From Carex sylvatica (taxonomy: Eukaryota; Streptophyta; Magnoliopsida; Poales; Cyperaceae), in the NCBI GenBank assembly GCA_964058845.1, contig CAXKVR010000160.1:44414-108413 (forward strand): a DNA stretch of 64,000 nt. The letters are read 5' to 3'. A program made the translations under genes and the position numbers. Below, piece by piece: positions 60,901 through 64,000 of the stretch (within the stretch, counting starts at the first letter, position 1; the number at the start of each line of letters is the position of its first letter). The notes below the pieces were generated by a model that saw nothing but the letters and a program-made list of their open reading frames with translations, was not told the origin of the DNA and did no database searches.

Positions 60901-61937
60901 ATTGCCTTTGCTGAAACACTCAAACTTGTTTGGTTATTTGTAAATTTCACCTGGTTGTTACCGGAGTTTGATTTAATTAAACAATCTTCGTATTAGGTCA
61001 GCGCCATCTACTAGAAAATTTACAATTTCACTTGGCTTGATTTTGGAGTGGAAAGAGGTTCATGGAATTAGAGGTAATGAATGTTCAAGGCAATTGACCT
61101 GTCACTGTACCAATCTAAACAATGGTTTCTGTGCAACTACGAGAAATGTTGGGGGTTTTTTTTTTTTGGTGCTTCGCCTTTCATCCATTTTACTTTTAAC
61201 CATCACAAGTCTTCTACTTGTAGCTTAGAAGCACCCCACCATTGAGACAGAAGAAGCCAAGCTTCGACCTCAATGATCTTTTGCGAACAAACTCTGTGTG
61301 GCCTAACATGAACCCGAGACTAGAACCGGAAGACAAAGAGATCTCATGCGGTGAATGGATCGACAAGGTTGTGGTCAACACTGCCACTCAGGTTGCCAGA
61401 GGGTTAAATTGGGAAGAAGATACAAATAATAGTAATTCTGCCAAAAATGAAAAATTACCGGAGTTCTTTTACCAGAGATACCAACAGAATAGCAAGGATA
61501 GTAAACATTTCGGAAGGAAAGAGAGTGTTGATTTTGGACAGTTTTATATGAATAACAATACTGACGAGAGTGATGATTTGGATGTGGCAACAAGTGATTC
61601 ATCAGAGGCTGATATGCTGTGGCAATTTAATATGCCTAATGTCAGTGTTAATGCCTCCTTGGGAGGTAATACCGAAAGCATTTCTAAGACTAAGAAGCCT
61701 CAAGTTAGGCTTGCAGAAGGCTCTAATACGAGGTATCGTTGATTCTGTGGTTATTTTTTTTGAGTGAAATGTTTAACTCTCTCATGTATTGCTCAACTTA
61801 TATTTGTTTTAATGTATTATTTTAGGACTCCGACTCAATCGCACATACCATTGCCGTCATCGAGAAAAATGTCAAATGGTTCGTCCCGCTCAAATGGAAA
61901 GAGAATTTCATCTAATGGAAAACAGAGCATTAAGTGA
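54997..61937 (+). CDS. KIN14: Kinesin-14 with calponin-homology domain, 19 exons
   Basis: Intact 1013-aa protein; minus-end microtubule motor of the plant CH-domain kinesin-14 (KCH) group, which can link actin and microtubules. Exons: 54997-55114, 55273-55439, 55562-55705, 56000-56254, 56350-56421, 56500-56568, 56659-56754, 56846-56947, 57036-57117, 57225-57320, 57425-57598, 57691-57797, 57882-58060, 58255-58416, 59186-59439, 60361-60524, 60631-60810, 61224-61732, 61826-61937. CH domain about 40-165 ([30 protein letters not shown]); predicted coiled coil about 310-400; motor about 400-745 with GQTGSGKT (484-491), NDRSSRSH (600-607) and DLAGSER (633-639). The tail carries [15 protein letters not shown]. 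All junctions keep frame; all introns are GT-AG except intron 13, which is AT-AC. The start is the first ATG in the GA-rich leader. Inverted broken copies lie at 3.1-7.2 kb. Confidence 0.95.
58061..58254 (+). other. U12-type AT-AC intron 13 of KIN-14
   Basis: The intron starts ATATCCTTT directly after AACAAAAG and ends TTTAC. The branch-like TTCCCTTAAC (58234-58243) lies about 12 bases from the 3' end. This fits the minor-spliceosome consensus (ATATCCTT at the 5' site, TTCCTTAAC branch site 10-16 nt before AC). Splicing here joins AG with G to give Arg and restores NKR-LEIRN, the motor sequence expected; no GT-AG choice does so. Confidence 0.93.
58690..59075. mobile_element. Palindromic MITE, family P, copy 4, inside KIN-14 intron 14
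   Basis: Arms centred near 58860 pair over about 300 bp: TTTTCATTTTCAAAGTCC at the left with TTTGAACTTTGAAAATGAA at the right, and AAAAATAGTAAAAAAAATTC inside. It is diverged, but clearly of the same family as copies 1 to 3. It sits in a sense intron, so the pre-mRNA would contain a long hairpin. Confidence 0.8.
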
Positions 61938-62073
61938 GGTCCCTTACCATTATGACAGCGTGCTAATTTTTTTCTTTACTTTTTTTTCTTTTTCAATTGA
62001 TTCGTTTTCTCCAAAGTTTGGTGTGATTAGAGATTGGAGAGCATGTTCAGGTATAGTGATGAGTGGGGGTGAT

Positions 62074-62079
62074 AATAAA
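62074..62079 (+). terminator. Likely KIN-14 poly(A) signal
   Basis: AATAAA lies 137 bp after the stop codon, in sequence that is also preserved in inverted copy A (about 3400). Confidence 0.5.
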
Positions 62080-62971
62080 GCATAGTCGCTTTGTATTGGT
62101 GTGGTGTGTTGGTTATTTTTTTATTTTTTTCCTTGTTTATAGGTCATAAAGAAAAAAAAGAAAGGTGAAGAACAACTCAAAAGCAAAAGGTTCTTACTTG
62201 ATTTATAATACAGTCTTCTCTCTCTTTCTGGTGCCAACTTCTCTATTCACTTTCTTTCTTTCTCTTAATGATTTTGCTTTAGCTTTCTCTTTGCCACTTC
62301 ATTTCTAACTAGTAAATTATATAGTACGTCAATTAGGTGAATTGTCTAGCAGAGAGCAAGTACGAGAAAGGTCAAACTTTTTTAATTAATAACTAGTAAA
62401 TTCGATTTAAATATTTGATTTCGGGTCCACTCTGGATCTACTTGACAGTGACTTTAGGAGCAAGAATTTCCTGCTCCTCCCACCCGGTGCAGAAAATTTG
62501 GTTCCGGTTCCAACTAACAAACCAAAAACCCTTGTGCTTTAGTAGCATAGCATTTCCTTTTGTTTTCTTCCTTTTGGCATATGCCTATGTTATGTTGCAC
62601 AAAATAAACCATTCAAGGCGGAACTTTTGGCATTCCTTTTAATTTTTGGTTTTTTAATTCGATGCATCACTTTCCATTACATATACTATATGTCCTTGTT
62701 CATATGATCATCTCATGTCTTTTGATAATGGCTTTGTAATGATTAATTGGAGCTTGAGGACCCTTTTCAACAGAAAGAAAACAGTACCTGTTTTTGTTCT
62801 AGTGTACAACTGTTGGATGAGGTTCAGATAGCCCCAAAAGGAACCATGTTCTGTGTACATGGCCCATAAACACAATTCAGGCCCAGATGGATGTATCAGT
62901 ACTTGGTTGTAGGCCCTTCTTGTAAGTACTTCCTAAATAGAATTTTTATACACTCTGCTATTGAATTGATG
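62080..62971. other. KIN-14 3' flank
   Basis: The part up to about 62,380 is duplicated in copy A at 3105-3400. Nothing else is recognised. Confidence 0.5.
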
Positions 62972-62979
62972 CAGAGTAG

Positions 62980-63465
62980 TAGAGTGGAAAAAACGTGTTG
63001 TACTGTGTTGTGACGTGATTAATACATTGTGATTTTGATCTCATATTGAGTTATGATTAAATTAATTTTTTCTCGTGATGTGCCGTGCTGTGATCAAAAT
63101 TTTAAGGGATAGTCACGGTACACAAATGGTCACACTACATAAGTCACGCTGTGTCCAAACGTACCGTGATCAAACGTGACTCGCGTGATTATTTGATCAT
63201 AATTTATGTTTGTATATTCGAGATATTTGATCAATATCTAATAGTTTTAATTACACGTGATTTGTGCGGCCACGTGCTGTGATGTGGCGTAACTAGATCT
63301 TTCACGTGACGTACCGTGTCGTGTCAAAGTTTTAAAAGATAGTCACATCACGCAAATGATCACGGCACGAAATACGCAAGTCACAATACGTAACTGACAT
63401 ACATGCCGTGTAATTTCATGACGAAGCCGGCTCTGTGTGCCATTTTTCTCACTTTTCTCACTCTA
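62980..63465. mobile_element. hAT-like element with CGTGCCGTG subterminal repeats, copy 2
   Basis: 486 bp from TAGAGTGGAAAAAA to TTCTCACTCTA, same family and same orientation as 54093-54546. Flanked by CAGAGTAG (62972-62979) and CAAAGTAG (63466-63473), 7 of 8 bases identical. More diverged than copy 1 at the right end. Confidence 0.85.
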
Positions 63466-63473
63466 CAAAGTAG

Positions 63474-64000
63474 GTTGCCGATAAATTTATGGACCTGATT
63501 GACGAAGAGAGAAAAGGAAGCATGCGGAAAAAAAATTCAGAAATGAAATTCGTGTTCCTGGAATCTTTCTGTTTTGACCGCAAAAAGGTTCTGAAGATAT
63601 TTTTTTACACCAATTTCGCTCCCAATCAAGATTCTTAATACATTCGTTAAAATATGCGGAAAAGTAATGCATTGTTAATATCCCAATTATTTTTTCTATC
63701 AAATACGATGCTTCCTTCTGTTTTGAGTTCATTCTCTATCTTTACTGGAAAGAAATTCCAAAAATATTAGTTGAATTTGGTCCAGAAATTTAAAATATAG
63801 AAACATTTTTTGTAATTAATACATTTTAAATTTCGAGTCATATCAAGACTACCTGAAAGAAAAGAAAAAAAAAAACGAAAAACTAGACGCATGAATGCTT
63901 GGAGAAAAGGAAGTTCACTCTTTCTAATAAGTTTGACAGAAAAAAAAAATTTATCTTATTGTTTATTCTTTTTTAATAAGAAGAAATGATCAACAACCAT
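63474..64000. other. Intergenic DNA at the window edge
   Basis: An 81-codon minus-strand frame (63487-63732) is present but has no recognisable feature. No other structure is seen. Confidence 0.4.

Overview
The window is nuclear DNA of a flowering plant, almost certainly a eudicot. It is AT-rich, gene-poor and dominated by transposable elements and their remnants, with spliceosomal genes, a dead Ty1/copia retrotransposon and a block of chloroplast-derived sequence. The species cannot be named from the sequence alone.

Layout: (1) 1-3.1 kb is low-complexity and tandem-repeat DNA. (2) 3.1-7.2 kb holds broken, mostly inverted partial copies of the kinesin gene that lies intact at 55-62 kb. (3) 7.34-8.20 kb is an intact minus-strand ribosome-inactivating-protein (RIP) gene whose first codons are duplicated, creating an overlapping upstream ORF. 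(4) 9.4-26 kb is a transposon landscape: a MITE, a hAT-like element with near-perfect 8-bp target duplication, a complete but dead copia element with exact TSD, a palindromic MITE, a Helitron-like end and a diverged segmental duplication. (5) 26.5-34.4 kb is a ~135-bp tandem repeat array interrupted by ~7 kb of shuffled chloroplast DNA (ycf3, trnV-UAC, accD, clpP, rpl16, petB, rps14). (6) 35.9-38.7 kb is a multi-exon gene resembling the DUF6598 family, carrying an in-frame stop. (7) 39-54.5 kb is again transposon-derived: the second copy of the segmental duplication, palindromic MITEs, a pair of MULE-type MITEs and a ~1.9-kb foldback element. (8) 54,997-61,937 is an intact 19-exon kinesin-14 gene (CH domain plus motor, 1013 aa), with a textbook U12-type AT-AC intron in the motor domain and a palindromic MITE in another intron. 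Two related hAT-like elements lie one on each side of it.

Genes with credible function are therefore few: KIN-14 (microtubule minus-end motor that may bind actin), the RIP (predicted rRNA N-glycosidase) and perhaps the DUF6598-like gene. RIP and DUF6598 modules are found fused in some cereal proteins, so their presence within 30 kb of each other is notable, though the link is inference. The most interesting non-gene features are the AT-AC intron, the inverted kinesin copies, the chloroplast mosaic and the duplicated RIP start.
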